Positions 1-9,857 of a stretch of 64,000 bases of DNA are shown here, one piece after another; position 1 is the first letter of the stretch; each line of letters opens with the position of its first letter. Made by a program: the position numbers and the translations under genes. A model generated the notes under the pieces. That model saw only the letters and a list, made by a program, of their open reading frames with translations, searched no databases and had not been told where the DNA came from. This DNA is from Ottowia testudinis (lineage in GTDB: Bacteria > Pseudomonadota > Gammaproteobacteria > Burkholderiales > Burkholderiaceae_C), in the NCBI RefSeq assembly GCF_017498525.1, contig NZ_CP071796.1:1550001-1614000 (forward strand), written 5' to 3'.

Positions 1-126
1 CGTGGCGGCATAGCCCTTTTCGACGAACAGGGCCAAGGCGGCTTCGAGCAATTCGCCCGGGCGCGCCTGCTTGCGGCGGGCGCGCTTGGCCGGTGCGGCG
101 GCGGTGAGGGGGGTGACGGCGTCCAT
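1..126 (-). CDS. TetR-family transcriptional regulator, N-terminus only (cut by window edge)
   Basis: Forty-two codons read leftward from an ATG at 126 into the window edge. After a basic, Ala/Pro-rich leader comes the start of a TetR-type helix-turn-helix domain (GELLEAALALFVEKGYAAT), in which the first helix and the following turn are typical of the family. TetR proteins are dimeric repressors that release DNA when they bind a ligand; ligand and targets cannot be judged because the C-terminal domain is missing. The start codon lies inside a 24-bp palindrome, which suggests autorepression. Family assignment is fairly secure, function unknown. Confidence 0.75.
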   Translation of the reverse strand, partial: MDAVTPLTAAAPAKRARRKQARPGELLEAALALFVEKGYAAT

Positions 127-148
127 TACTGACTGACTGGTTAGTAAT
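125..148. promoter_or_regulatory. Palindromic operator overlapping the tetR start codon
   Basis: Two 9-bp arms, ATTACTGAC and GTTAGTAAT, are inverted with a single mismatch around a 6-bp centre. The site covers the start codon of the TetR gene. TetR repressors commonly bind such sites in their own promoters, so autoregulation is inferred. Confidence 0.55.
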
Positions 149-190
149 GTTATGCAGTCGGGAAAGGAGCGTCAAGCGCGGCCTGCTGTG

Positions 191-256
191 AAGAACTATG
201 AAAAGTATAGCTAATGGTTAAATATTCACCACGACTCGTCGCCGATTTGGTTTGAC
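191..256 (+). repeat. Possible degenerate repeat A copy
   Basis: Contains TATAGCTAATGG followed by CACCACGACTCG and a T-rich end, matching the edge motifs seen in other copies (901-966, 33028-33097, 61366-61415). The GCGCTTG hairpin is not recognisable, so this is a weak member. Confidence 0.35.
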
Positions 257-297
257 ATTCTGGCCGGATTTCGATTTCAAACCAAAACGTCCATATC

Positions 298-373
298 CGT
301 CATTCCCGCGCAGGCGGGAATCCAGCCACGCCGAGGCCTCAGCACGGGATTCGCGCCTGCGCGGGAACGACGC
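298..373. repeat. Inverted repeat, family E (CGTCATTCCCGCGCAGGCGGG type)
   Basis: Arms at 298-323 and 346-373 are nearly perfect reverse complements and could form a long hairpin. The 325-base gap between the TetR start and srkA holds only this element and the weak repeat A copy; no gene is visible. Similar CGTCATTCCCGCG palindromes are common between genes in proteobacteria. Confidence 0.8.
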
Positions 374-475
374 TATCCCTGTGATCTCGCCATGGAAATG
401 GAATGAGCCGGGCGGAGGCTGATCGGGACGGGCGATATCAGAGGGCGCGCGCCGCGCGGCCCGTGGCGGCGGCCC

Positions 476-1525
476 TCACGCCACCAGCGGCTGCTCTTCC
501 ATCGCTTCCAGCTGATCGCGCAGCGTGACCACCTGCCCGCGCCAGTAGTCGGGCGTGCCGAAGTCCGGGAAGCCGGCGGGAAACGCCGGGTCGTCCCAGC
601 GCCGCGCCACCCAGGCGCTGTAGTGGATCAGCCGCAGCGTGCGCAGCGGCTCGATCAGCGCCAGCTCGCGGCGGTCGAACTCGCGCATCTGCTCGTAGCC
701 GTCGAGCAGCGCGCCCAACTGGCGCTGGCGCTCGGCGCGCTCGCCGCCCAGCAGCATCCACACATCCTGCACCGCCGGGCCGCTGCGGCAATCGTCCAAA
801 TCGACGAAGTGCGGCCCGCCGCCGGGCAGATCGGCGGGCGTCCACAGGATGTTGCCGGGGTGGCAGTCGGCATGCAGGCGCAGCGTGGTGATCGCGTGCG
901 TTTCAGTATCTTTTTGGTCGCGAGTCGTGGTGGATAAAGCGCCTGATGCTATCAAGTCAATAGCGTTCTGGCTCAGATCAGCCCATTCGCGCTCCACCTC
1001 CAGCGGCAGCGCGCCGCTGGCCAGCAGCCAGTCGCGCGGCTCGGTGCCGTAGTGGGCCACGTCCACCGCCGGCCGCTGCGCAAAAGGCCGGCGCGCGCCC
1101 ACGGTGTGCAGGCGGGCCAGAAAGCGGCCGATCCATTCCAGCGTCTGCATGTCACCCGGCTCGGGCATGCGCCCGCCGCGCCGCGGGCTCACACTGAACA
1201 GAAAACCGCCGTGCTCATGCAGCGTGCGCCCGCCGATGACCAGCGGGCCGACCACCGGCACCTCGGCCGCCATCAGCTCGTGCGCAAAGGCGTGTTCCTC
1301 CTCGATTTGCACCGCGCTCCAGCGGCCGGGGCGGTAGAACTTGAGCACCACCGCCGGGTGCGCATCGGCCAGCGGCGTGCCGGGCTCCAGGTGGGCCAGG
1401 TAGACGCGGTTCTCGTAGGAGTTGAGCGCCATCAGCCGGCCATCGCCGACCAGGCCGACGCTGGCCAGCGCGTCCATCACGAAGTCGGGCGTCAGGGTTT
1501 CAAAGGGATGCGGGGATGAGGGCAT
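476..1525 (-). CDS. srkA: Stress response kinase A (SrkA/RdoA/YihE family)
   Basis: Cytoplasmic Ser/Thr kinase of the choline-kinase-like fold, known in E. coli to counter stress-induced cell death. Family landmarks are strong: NSYENRVY near the N-terminus, VVLKFYRPGRW, the catalytic loop HADCHPGNILW near residue 215 and the metal-binding DLDD near residue 241, ending with the usual YWRGQV region. The start at 1525 (MPSSPHPFETL) gives about 349 residues; an ATG three codons upstream is also possible. An extra stretch at about residues 187-208 (IDLIASGALSTTTRDQ) coincides with a copy of repeat A and lies just before the catalytic loop. Divergent from the EVE gene, with starts about 38 bp apart. 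Confidence 0.9.
   Translation of the reverse strand: MPSSPHPFETLTPDFVMDALASVGLVGDGRLMALNSYENRVYLAHLEPGTPLADAHPAVVLKFYRPGRWSAVQIEEEHAFAHELMAAEVPVVGPLVIGGRTLHEHGGFLFSVSPRRGGRMPEPGDMQTLEWIGRFLARLHTVGARRPFAQRPAVDVAHYGTEPRDWLLASGALPLEVEREWADLSQNAIDLIASGALSTTTRDQKDTETHAITTLRLHADCHPGNILWTPADLPGGGPHFVDLDDCRSGPAVQDVWMLLGGERAERQRQLGALLDGYEQMREFDRRELALIEPLRTLRLIHYSAWVARRWDDPAFPAGFPDFGTPDYWRGQVVTLRDQLEAMEEQPLVA
901..966 (-). repeat. Repeat A copy inside srkA
   Basis: Read on the minus strand it shows GATAGC, AGGCGCTT, CCACCACGACTCGCG and a CCAAAAAG end. It is translated in frame as part of SrkA. The second hairpin arm has diverged. Confidence 0.65.
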
Positions 1526-1562
1526 GCGCGGCATTGTCGCTGCCCGCGCCACAATGGCCGGC

Positions 1563-2048
1563 ATGACCGCACCCCAATACTGGCTGATGAAATCCGAGCC
1601 CGACGAATGCTCGATCGACGACGCGCTGGCCGCGCCAAACGCCACCGTGCCCTGGACCGGCGTGCGCAACTACCAGGCGCGCAATTTCATGCGCGATGCG
1701 ATGCGGGCGGGCGACGGCGTGTTGTTCTACCACTCCAGCTGTGCCGAGCCGGGTATCGCCGGCATCGCGCGGGTGGCCTCGGGCGCGCGGGTCGATCCGA
1801 CGCAGTTCGATCCCGACTCGCCGTACTACGACCCCAAATCAAAGCCCGACGCACCGCGCTGGCAATTGGTTGACGTGCAGGCGCTGCGCAAGACGCGCGT
1901 GCTGGGGCTGGCGGAAATGCGTGGGGTGCCTGAGCTGGCCGACATGCAGGTGCTGAAGCGGGGGAATCGGTTGTCGATCACGCCGGTGACCCAAAAGGAG
2001 TGGCGCGCACTGACAGACATGCTGGAGCACGGCGATGCACCAGGTTGA
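1563..2048 (+). CDS. EVE domain-containing protein
   Basis: 161-residue protein starting MTAPQYWLMKSEPDECS. The opening YWLMKSEP, the following W(T)GVRNYQARNFMRD, and GDGVLFYHSS are the signature of the EVE/PUA-like fold (thymocyte nuclear protein 1 type), which binds modified bases in DNA or RNA. An ATG three codons upstream is an alternative start. The stop overlaps the next gene by 14 bp, so the two are probably co-transcribed. Family is sure; the ligand is not known. Confidence 0.9.
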   Translation: MTAPQYWLMKSEPDECSIDDALAAPNATVPWTGVRNYQARNFMRDAMRAGDGVLFYHSSCAEPGIAGIARVASGARVDPTQFDPDSPYYDPKSKPDAPRWQLVDVQALRKTRVLGLAEMRGVPELADMQVLKRGNRLSITPVTQKEWRALTDMLEHGDAPG

Positions 2049-2562
2049 GCACGAGGGTTCATCGATTCAAATTCTGCAGGCACGCGTGTCCGATGTGCCC
2101 GCGGTGGCTTTGGTCCTGGGTGCGGCAGCGGCGGCGCTTCGCCAGTGCGGCCAGAGCTTGTGGTCGATCGATGAGGTGAGCGAATCGATGATCCATCCGC
2201 ATGTCGAAAGTGGCCTTTACCACGTGGCTTACCGCGGGCACGAGCCGATGGGTGTGTTGCGGTTCCAACTGGAGGACCGTGATTTTTGGCCGGAGATTGC
2301 CCCCGGGAGCTCGGCTTATGTTCACAAGCTGGCCGTGCTGCCCGAGCATCGGGGCGGCGGCTTGGCGCAGCTTTTATTGACCCATGCCGTTGAGCTGACC
2401 CGTCAGCATGGGCGGCGCGTCTTGCGGCTCGATTGCATGGGTGGCCGCCCCAAGCTGCGGGCGGTTTACGAGCGCTTCGGGTTTCAGCATCACAGCCAGA
2501 TCAAACTGGGCAATCGCCTGTTTGACCGGTTTGAGTTGGATGTGGCGCCGCCCGCATATTAG
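2035..2562 (+). CDS. GNAT-family N-acetyltransferase
   Basis: 175 residues with a GNAT fold. The acetyl-CoA-binding motif is visible at about residues 96-115 (VHKLAVLPEHRGGGLAQLL), followed by RLDCMGGRPKLRAVYERFGF, the usual helix with the catalytic-region Tyr before the last strand. It overlaps the EVE gene by 14 bp, which suggests translational coupling. Substrate unknown; the resemblance is to small-molecule or amino-acid acetyltransferases. GC content matches the neighbours. Confidence 0.85.
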   Translation: MHQVEHEGSSIQILQARVSDVPAVALVLGAAAAALRQCGQSLWSIDEVSESMIHPHVESGLYHVAYRGHEPMGVLRFQLEDRDFWPEIAPGSSAYVHKLAVLPEHRGGGLAQLLLTHAVELTRQHGRRVLRLDCMGGRPKLRAVYERFGFQHHSQIKLGNRLFDRFELDVAPPAY

Positions 2563-2719
2563 GCGGTTCAGCAGTGATGCCTCACTCGTGCCAGCCACAA
2601 GCTTCCGTTCCCGATCTTGTGAACGATGCGACGTTGATTCGAATGCGTTGCTATCGCTTGGCAAACACGCCAGTGACGGCGAGGGCATAGCCATAGTGAA
2701 GGCGCGGCTGGCATAGGCG

Positions 2720-3214
2720 TTACGCGAAGCGACGCGCATCCTTCAGCAACAAAAGCAACTGCCGCTCGCGCACCAGCGTCGGCTCAAAGCCAAAGCGCCG
2801 GTAAAACGCCTCTGCCGCGTCATCCAATGGATGCGTCAACAACGCGCGAATGCCCGCTTGCGCGGCAACCAGCAGGGTGCGGCGAATGGCATCTTGCAGC
2901 AGGCCCACACCCAGGTCTTGGCCTTGCCAAGCTTTGTCCACCGCCAGCCGGGCCAAGACCATCACCGGAATCGGGTACTGCCCCATGCCGCGCCGCACGC
3001 GCTCAGGCGCGTCGAGCGTGTCGATCTGACCGACGGTCAGGCTGCAATAGGCTGCCACGCGAGCATCGTTGTACACCACAAAGCTCCGCGCCGAACCACT
3101 GGCCTGCGCTTGCAGCGCGTGGCGCAGCAGCCAGTCGTTCAACGCGGGGCGGCCGCAGTCGAAGCCCTGGCAGATATGGCTGGCTTGCAGCGCGCCCGGC
3201 GCTGAAAGACTCAT
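2720..3214 (-). CDS. GNAT acetyltransferase toxin (TacT type)
   Basis: 164 residues. Landmarks are LNDWLLRHALQAQASGSAR, the VLARLAVDKAWQGQDLGVGLL acetyl-CoA loop at about residues 85-105, and the late EAFYRRFGFEP, all typical of TacT/AtaT-like toxins that acetylate charged tRNA. The gene overlaps its upstream partner by 4 bp (ATGA), and that partner is a DUF1778 ribbon-helix-helix antitoxin, so the pair forms a complete type II toxin-antitoxin module. Toxicity and tRNA target are inferred from family knowledge. Confidence 0.88.
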   Translation of the reverse strand: MSLSAPGALQASHICQGFDCGRPALNDWLLRHALQAQASGSARSFVVYNDARVAAYCSLTVGQIDTLDAPERVRRGMGQYPIPVMVLARLAVDKAWQGQDLGVGLLQDAIRRTLLVAAQAGIRALLTHPLDDAAEAFYRRFGFEPTLVRERQLLLLLKDARRFA

Positions 3215-3507
3215 GCCGCCGACCAGGGCGGGCGGCGGGCAAACAGATCGGCCAAGCCGGGGTTGTCGCCTTCAGGGCGATCCAGCAACTCCAACAGGCT
3301 CTGGTACTGCGCGCCTGACACCAAGAACAGGCGCTGATCCAGCAAGGTCTGTTCGGCTGCCTGACAAGCTGCGTCGAGTACAAAGTCGGTCAGTGATTTT
3401 TGCGCCACTTCAGCCGCGCGGCGCAGCACGCCTTCTTGTTCCGGTGTGGCGCGCAGGCCCAAGCGCGCGGAACGACCGGCTGGAGCGGATAAGGCGAGGG
3501 TGGACAT
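3211..3507 (-). CDS. DUF1778 (TacA-type) antitoxin
   Basis: 98 residues. The N-terminal RLGLRATPEQEGVLRRAAE and SLTDFVLDAACQAAEQTLLD are the ribbon-helix-helix DNA-binding part of DUF1778; the C-terminal tail normally wraps the toxin. It precedes the GNAT toxin with a 4-bp overlap, antitoxin first. A strongly palindromic stretch lies 20-45 bp upstream of the start and is the probable autoregulatory operator. Confidence 0.88.
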   Translation of the reverse strand: MSTLALSAPAGRSARLGLRATPEQEGVLRRAAEVAQKSLTDFVLDAACQAAEQTLLDQRLFLVSGAQYQSLLELLDRPEGDNPGLADLFARRPPWSAA

Positions 3508-3525
3508 GGGTGGTACTTCAAGCGA

Positions 3526-3551
3526 TGTACGAATGACGTCATGTTAGTACA
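3526..3551. promoter_or_regulatory. Probable operator of the tacAT-like module
   Basis: A perfect 10-bp palindrome ATGACGTCAT (3533-3542) is nested between inverted TGTAC (3526-3530) and GTACA (3547-3551). The position directly upstream of the antitoxin start fits conditional autorepression by a ribbon-helix-helix antitoxin. The two centres are offset by 1 bp. Confidence 0.5.
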
Positions 3552-3693
3552 AGCGACGCAATTTGTCCATCGTAGGTGCTCATCAAGAGCGAACCGCCAC
3601 TGGACATCTCGGCTATTGGCAATTGAGTGTCCGAAATTAGCCAGCAGCTCTGGCGTGACGTATTCATGATCGACTTCTTTTCAGGAGTGATTC

Positions 3694-4161
3694 ATGAGTT
3701 TTCAACTGGTGGGTCTTGATGCAGAGCCATTCGCTACATTGTTTTCATTGACCGAAGAAGCATTGAGACAGCACGGCGCCGTGCGCCGGATTGCAGAGAC
3801 GCAGCCGGGCTATCCTTGCCGCATCAGTCTGGAGGATGCAGCCGTCGGGGATGAGCTGCTGCTATTGCCCTTTACCCATCAGCCTGCGCTATCCCCCTAC
3901 CGCGCATCGGGTCCCATCTATGTTCGGCGTGGCGTGACACAAAAAATCGGTGCGGTGGGTGAAGTCCCCTGCTACGTGACGGATCGCCTGATCTCTGTAC
4001 GGTCGTACGACCCAGCTCACATGATGATCGACGCTGCGGTTTGCGAGGGCGCGATGGTTGCGGAGCAGATCGCTGCGTTTTTCAATGATCCACGTGCCGA
4101 CTATCTCCATTTGCATAACGCCAAGAGAGGTTGCTTTTCGTGCCGGGTGAATCGCGCCTGA
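3694..4161 (+). CDS. DUF1203 family protein
   Basis: 155 residues matching the DUF1203 pattern throughout: [33 protein letters not shown], then [18 protein letters not shown] and the C-terminal [17 protein letters not shown] with two Cys. The family has no established function. It stands alone, convergent with gcdH, and is preceded by a TTTTCAGGAGTGATTC leader with an AGGAG ribosome site 7-8 bp before the ATG. Confidence 0.85.
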   Translation: MSFQLVGLDAEPFATLFSLTEEALRQHGAVRRIAETQPGYPCRISLEDAAVGDELLLLPFTHQPALSPYRASGPIYVRRGVTQKIGAVGEVPCYVTDRLISVRSYDPAHMMIDAAVCEGAMVAEQIAAFFNDPRADYLHLHNAKRGCFSCRVNRA

Positions 4162-4218
4162 TGTCGCGCGGCTGCGCGGGATCTGTGCGTGCTGCCCGGC
4201 ATCGGCGTTGGCTGGCCT

Positions 4219-5403
<1,185 letters not shown>

Positions 5404-5506
5404 GCGCGTGTCTCCGTATGAGGGTCGTTGAATGCGGCCATTGTGCCGCCAGCAAGAATAGCTGTCTAATATCAAATAACGATTCACCAATACTCAATAC
5501 CTATTC

Positions 5507-6403
5507 ATGGAGCTGCGGCACCTGCGCTACTTTCTGGCCCTGGCGGACGAATTGCACTTTGGCCGTGCCGCGCAGCGCCTGTCGATCAGCCAGCCGCCGC
5601 TGACGGTGGCCATTCAGCAGCTGGAGGCCGAGGTGGGCGCGCCGCTGCTGCTGCGCAACAGCCGCGGCGTGCAGCTGACGGCCGCGGGTCAGGCGCTGGT
5701 GCCGGCCGCGCAGGCCGCGCTCGATGGCGCCGCGCAGGCACTGCACGCCGCGCGCGACGCGGCCAGCGGGCGGGTGGGGCGCCTGTCGATCGGCTTTGCC
5801 GGCACCATGCTGTACCGGGGCCTGCCGCAGATGCTGCGGCGCTTTCAGGCCGAGCATGCAGGCGTGCAGCTGACGCTGCGCGAGCTGAGTTCGAGCGATC
5901 AATTGGTCGAGTTGCAGCAAGGCCGGCTGGAGGCCGGCTTCGCACACGTGCCTTCCGCGCCGGCCGGGCTGGCGCAGCTGCTGGTGTCGGCCCAGCCGTT
6001 CGTGGCCTGCGTGCCGGCGGCGCACGCGCTGGCGCGGCGGCGCTCGCTGCCGCTGCAGGCGCTGGCGGCCGAGCCGTTGGCGCTGGTGTCGCGCAGCGTC
6101 TCGCCCGACTACCACGCGCGCATCCTCAACGCCTGCCAGGCGGCGGGCTTCATGCCGCGGCCGCTGCATGGGCTGCAGCACTGGCTGAGCGTGGTGTCGC
6201 TGGTGTCGCAAGGGCTGGCGGTGGCGCTGGTGCCGGCGGCGCTGCAGCGCGCGGGGCTGCAGGGCGCCGCCTTCGTGCCGGTGAAAGACCCGCACGACAC
6301 GCTGCCGCGCTACGAGACGCGCTGCCTGTGGAACCCCGCGCGCGACCTGCCGGCGCTGGGGTTGTTCCTGGCCGCCGTGCGCGAGGTGGCGCAGTCTGGG
6401 TAG
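5507..6403 (+). CDS. LysR-family regulator, probable regulator of gcdH
   Basis: 298 residues. The N-terminal winged helix-turn-helix (MELRHLRYFLALADELHFGRAAQRL, then ISQPPLTVAIQQLEAE) is textbook LysR, followed by a periplasmic-binding-like effector domain. It is transcribed divergently from gcdH across a 103-bp AT-richer gap, which suggests control of gcdH in response to a dicarboxylate or CoA ester; this role is inferred from position. I could not single out a T-N11-A box. msrA follows on the same strand after about 24 bp. Confidence 0.88.
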   Translation: MELRHLRYFLALADELHFGRAAQRLSISQPPLTVAIQQLEAEVGAPLLLRNSRGVQLTAAGQALVPAAQAALDGAAQALHAARDAASGRVGRLSIGFAGTMLYRGLPQMLRRFQAEHAGVQLTLRELSSSDQLVELQQGRLEAGFAHVPSAPAGLAQLLVSAQPFVACVPAAHALARRRSLPLQALAAEPLALVSRSVSPDYHARILNACQAAGFMPRPLHGLQHWLSVVSLVSQGLAVALVPAALQRAGLQGAAFVPVKDPHDTLPRYETRCLWNPARDLPALGLFLAAVREVAQSG

Positions 6404-6427
6404 CATGGCGCCCAAGGAGTGATCGAC

Positions 6428-6967
6428 ATGAGTCAAACCCAAACCATCGTGCTGGGCGGCGGCTGCTTCTGGTGCACCGAGAGCGTGTTCAAAGAGGTGC
6501 GCGGCGTGCTGGACGTCGAAAGCGGCTACAGCAACGGGCAGGAAACCGCGCCCACTTACGAACAGGTCTGCACCGGCCGCACCGGTTGCAACGAAGTGGT
6601 CAAGCTGGTGTACGACCCGGCGCAGGTCAGCACGCGGCAGCTGCTGGAAATCTTTTTCGCCACGCACGACCCGACCCAGCTCAACCGCCAGGGCAACGAC
6701 GTCGGCTCGCAGTACCGCAGCGGCATCTACTTCACCACGCCCGAGCAGCAGCAGGTGGCCGACGACCTGATCCGCGAGATGAGCCAGGACAAGCTGTTCG
6801 ACGGTGCCATCGTGACCGAGGTGGCGCCGCTGGCGCACTATTTCGCGGCCGAGGACTACCACCAGGACTTCTTCGAGAAGAACCCGCACCAGGGCTACTG
6901 CATGGCCGTGGCGGCGCCCAAGGTGGCCAAGTTCCGGCAGACTTTCCGTGATTTGGCCAAGGCTTGA
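6428..6967 (+). CDS. msrA: Peptide-methionine (S)-S-oxide reductase
   Basis: 179 residues. The active-site GGGCFWCTE lies near residue 10-18, with Cys as nucleophile; GSQYRSGIYF and the C-terminal HQDFFEKNPHQGYC, holding a candidate resolving Cys, are diagnostic. It repairs methionine-S-sulfoxide in proteins. An AAGGAG at 6414-6419 is spaced 8 bp from the ATG at 6428, which favours this start over one three codons upstream. It follows the LysR gene closely. Confidence 0.95.
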   Translation: MSQTQTIVLGGGCFWCTESVFKEVRGVLDVESGYSNGQETAPTYEQVCTGRTGCNEVVKLVYDPAQVSTRQLLEIFFATHDPTQLNRQGNDVGSQYRSGIYFTTPEQQQVADDLIREMSQDKLFDGAIVTEVAPLAHYFAAEDYHQDFFEKNPHQGYCMAVAAPKVAKFRQTFRDLAKA

Positions 6968-6988
6968 TGCGGCGTGGCGGCTGAGATA

Positions 6989-7055
6989 CGTTTTTGACGA
7001 AATCAGCCTATGGCGCCCGTCCAGCAAACGCAAGCAGCTATCAAACCAGTAGTAT
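6989..7055 (-). repeat. Repeat A copy between msrA and a CopD-like gene
   Basis: On the minus strand: TTTGATAGCTGCTTGCG, then TTTGCTGGACGGGCG and a GTCAAAAA end. The second hairpin arm is partly decayed. Confidence 0.8.
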
Positions 7056-7106
7056 CCTGCGCTGGGTAGGCGATCTTGCCAGCACGTCGGTGACAATCCA
7101 CGCTAC

Positions 7107-7544
7107 ATGTATGCCCTGACCCTGTTCCTGCACCTGCTGGCCGCTGCCGTGTGGACTGGCGGCCATTTGGTGCTGGCCTTTGCCGTGCTGCCGCGCGCCT
7201 TGCGCGAGCGCTCGCCCGAGCAGTTGCTGCGCTTCGAGCAAGGCTACGAGCGCATCGGCATGCCGGCGCTGCTGATCCAGGTCGTCACCGGTTTGTGGAT
7301 GGCGCATCTGCTGCTGCCCCCGGCGCAATGGTTGGCGCCCGGCACGCCGGTGGCGCGCGCGGTGGCGCTGAAGCTGGCGCTGTTGCTGCTCACCGCGCTG
7401 ATCGCCGCGCACGCGCGCCTGCGTGTGATTCCGCGCCTGTCGCGCGAGACCTTGCCGCTGATGGCCTGGCACATCGCGGCGGTCACGGCGCTGTCGGTGG
7501 CTTTCGTGGCGGTGGGGGTGTCGTTCAGGTTCGGGGGCGTGTGA
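7107..7544 (+). CDS. CopD-like four-helix membrane protein
   Basis: 145 residues with four hydrophobic segments at about residues 3-30, 48-68, 82-102 and 115-138, so an inner-membrane protein. The first helix carries LFLHLLAAAVWTGGHLVLAF, the His and WxGG signature of the CopD superfamily (copper resistance D / cytochrome-b561-like proteins). No copper genes are adjacent, so a copper role is only a family suggestion. It converges with upp, leaving about 28 bp between stops. Confidence 0.75.
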   Translation: MYALTLFLHLLAAAVWTGGHLVLAFAVLPRALRERSPEQLLRFEQGYERIGMPALLIQVVTGLWMAHLLLPPAQWLAPGTPVARAVALKLALLLLTALIAAHARLRVIPRLSRETLPLMAWHIAAVTALSVAFVAVGVSFRFGGV

Positions 7545-7572
7545 TCGGCTGCCTCGCGTGACGAGCGCCGCG

Positions 7573-8205
7573 CTACTTGGTGCCGAAGATCCGATCCCCC
7601 GCATCCCCCAGCCCCGGCAGGATGTAGCCGTGCTCGTTCAGTTCGCGGTCGATGGCGGCGGTGTAGATCGGCACGTCGGGGTGCGCGGCGTGCAGCGTGC
7701 GGATGCCTTCGGGCGCGGCCAGCAGGCACAGGAACTTGATCGAGCGCGGCGCCGCGGCCTTGAGCTTGTCCATGGCCGCCACGGCTGAATGCCCCGTGGC
7801 CAGCATCGGGTCCACCGCGATCACGTCGCGCTCGGCCATGTCGGCGGGCATCTTGTAGTAGTACTCCACCGCTTGCAGTGTGGCCGGGTCGCGGTACAAG
7901 CCCACATGGCCCACGCGTGCGTTGGGCACCACGCGCAGCAGGCCGTCGAGCATGCCGTTGCCGGCCCGCAGGATCGACGCGAACACCAGCTTCTTGCCGT
8001 CGATCATGGGGCTTAGCGTCTTCTCGAGCGGCGTTTCGACTTCGACCAGCTGCGTCGGCATGTCGCGGGTGATCTCGTACGCCATCAGCATGGCCAGTTC
8101 GCCCAGCAGCGTGCGGAAGGTGGTGCTGCTGGCGTCCTTGTTGCGCATCAGCGTGAGCTTGTGCTGCACCAGGGGGTGGGTGATGTGGTGAACTTGCGAT
8201 GTCAT
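7573..8205 (-). CDS. upp: Uracil phosphoribosyltransferase
   Basis: 210 residues. Salvages uracil to UMP using PRPP. The N-terminal [12 protein letters not shown], the [13 protein letters not shown] flexible loop, [13 protein letters not shown] (the PRPP-binding loop) and the C-terminal [23 protein letters not shown] are all characteristic of Upp. A repeat A copy lies directly upstream, between the start and the next gene's stop. Confidence 0.96.
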   Translation of the reverse strand: MTSQVHHITHPLVQHKLTLMRNKDASSTTFRTLLGELAMLMAYEITRDMPTQLVEVETPLEKTLSPMIDGKKLVFASILRAGNGMLDGLLRVVPNARVGHVGLYRDPATLQAVEYYYKMPADMAERDVIAVDPMLATGHSAVAAMDKLKAAAPRSIKFLCLLAAPEGIRTLHAAHPDVPIYTAAIDRELNEHGYILPGLGDAGDRIFGTK

Positions 8206-8208
8206 CTT

Positions 8209-8270
8209 GTTTGCTATTGAATCAAGAGCTGGCCGCGCTTGCTGTACAAGCGCTGGCGACCAAAAACGGC
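8209..8270 (+). repeat. Repeat A copy with a perfect hairpin
   Basis: TTTGCTATTGAATCAAGAGC leads into GCGCTTG-CTGTA-CAAGCGC, a perfect 7-bp-arm hairpin, then TGGCGACCAAAAA. It lies between the DUF853 gene stop and the upp start. Confidence 0.9.
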
Positions 8271-8271
8271 A

Positions 8272-9783
8272 TCAACGCCGCCTGCCCCCCAGCAGGCTGC
8301 CCAGCGCGCCGCGCACCAATTCGCGGCCCATGCGGCGCATCTCGCCCTTGACGACGTTCTGCACCAGGCCGTCGTACTGGCCGCCGCGCGGCCCGGTGCG
8401 GCCGATGAGCGCTTCCTTGGCCCACTGAAGGGCTTCGCCCATCAGGCCGCCACTTTCGGGGGCCGGTGCGGCCGCGCCGCCGGGGGCCGCGCTGGGGCTC
8501 ACGGCCTGGTCTCCGCGCTGCGCCAGTTTTTCGTAGGCGGATTCGCGGTCGACGGTCTGCTCGTAGGTGCCGGCCACCAGCGAGCCCTTGATCAACTCGG
8601 CGCGCTGCGCATCGCTGATCGGCCCGATCTGGCTGCCGGGCGGGATGACGTACACGCGCTGCGTGACGCCGGGGCGGCCTTTTTCGTCCAGAAAGCTGAT
8701 CAGCGCCTCGCCCGTGGCCAATTCGGTGATGGCGGTTTCGATGTTCAGGCCGGGGTTGCCGCGCATGGTTTCGGCGGTGGCCTTCACCGCCTTCTGGTCG
8801 CGCGCGGTAAACGCCCGCAGCGCGTGCTGCACGCGGTTGCCCAGCTGTGCCAGCACGGTGTCGGGCACGTCGATGGGGTTCTGGGTGACGAAATACACGC
8901 CCACGCCCTTCGAGCGGATCAGCCGCACCACCAACTCGATGCGCTCCAGCAGCACCTTGGGTGCGTCGTTGAACAGCAGGTGCGCTTCATCGAAGAAGAA
9001 GGCGAACTTCGGCTTTTCGGGGTCGCCGATCTCGGGCAGGCGCTCGTACAAATCCGACAGCATCCACAGCAGAAAGGTGGCGTACAGCCGCGGCGACTGC
9101 ATCAGCTTGTCGGCGCTCAGGATGTTGATCACGCCCTTGCCCGACACGGTCTGCATCATCTCGTCCAGGTTCAGCATCGGCTCGCCGAAGAACTTGTCGC
9201 CGCCCTGGCTTTCGAGTGTGAGCAGGCCGCGCTGAATGGCGCCGATGCTGGCGGCGCTGACGTTGCCGTACTGCGTGGTGAACTGCTTGGCGTTTTCACC
9301 CACGAAGCTCAGCATGCTGCGCAGGTCCTTCAAATCGAGCAGCAGCAGGCCGTTGTCGTCGGCGATCTTGAACACCAGGTTGAGTACGCCCGTCTGCGTC
9401 TCGTTCAAATCGAGCATGCGCGACAGCAGCAGCGGCCCCATGTCGCTGATGGTGGCGCGCACCGGGTGGCCCATTTCGCCGAACACGTCCCACAGCGTGG
9501 TGGGGCAGGCCGTGGGCTCGGGGGTGGGCAGGCCGCGCTCTTTCAGCACGCCGGCCAGCTTGCCGCTGATGCTGCCCGGCTGGCTGATGCCGGTCAGGTC
9601 GCCCTTGACGTCGCTCATGAACACCGGCACGCCGATCTGGCTGAACGATTCGGCCAGCTTTTGCAGCGTGACCGTCTTGCCGGTGCCGGTGGCGCCCGTG
9701 ACCAGGCCGTGGCGGTTGGCCAGGCCCGGCAGGATGAAGCACTGGGTGTCGCCGTGCTGGGCGATGAGGATCGGGTCGGCCAT
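8272..9783 (-). CDS. yjgR: HerA-like ATPase (DUF853, YjgR family)
   Basis: 503 residues. Walker A GATGTGKT at about residues 30-37, Walker [11 protein letters not shown] near the middle, and [20 protein letters not shown] typical of the DUF853 group within the HerA/FtsK-like ATPases. The C-terminus is Ala/Pro-rich followed by a basic LLGGRRR end. The biological role in bacteria is poorly defined. It is divergent from yebC, with about 74 bp between starts. Confidence 0.88.
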   Translation of the reverse strand: MADPILIAQHGDTQCFILPGLANRHGLVTGATGTGKTVTLQKLAESFSQIGVPVFMSDVKGDLTGISQPGSISGKLAGVLKERGLPTPEPTACPTTLWDVFGEMGHPVRATISDMGPLLLSRMLDLNETQTGVLNLVFKIADDNGLLLLDLKDLRSMLSFVGENAKQFTTQYGNVSAASIGAIQRGLLTLESQGGDKFFGEPMLNLDEMMQTVSGKGVINILSADKLMQSPRLYATFLLWMLSDLYERLPEIGDPEKPKFAFFFDEAHLLFNDAPKVLLERIELVVRLIRSKGVGVYFVTQNPIDVPDTVLAQLGNRVQHALRAFTARDQKAVKATAETMRGNPGLNIETAITELATGEALISFLDEKGRPGVTQRVYVIPPGSQIGPISDAQRAELIKGSLVAGTYEQTVDRESAYEKLAQRGDQAVSPSAAPGGAAAPAPESGGLMGEALQWAKEALIGRTGPRGGQYDGLVQNVVKGEMRRMGRELVRGALGSLLGGRRR

Positions 9784-9857
9784 GTGGGGGTGCCTGCAGG
9801 GTGCGAAAAGTAGAATGGGCCGATTATCCCGATAGTCAAAACAAAGGCAGAGCAGAT

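Noticed and set aside
5404-5506. A specific LysR binding site between gcdH and its regulator
   Set aside because: The gap is AT-richer and has TATTG-like repeats, but I could not fix a T-N11-A palindrome with confidence.
5501-7096. A 531-residue open frame on the minus strand opposite the LysR and msrA genes
   Set aside because: Its product is His/Arg/Gln-rich with no domain, and it lies antisense to two genes with clear motifs. It is a by-product of high GC.
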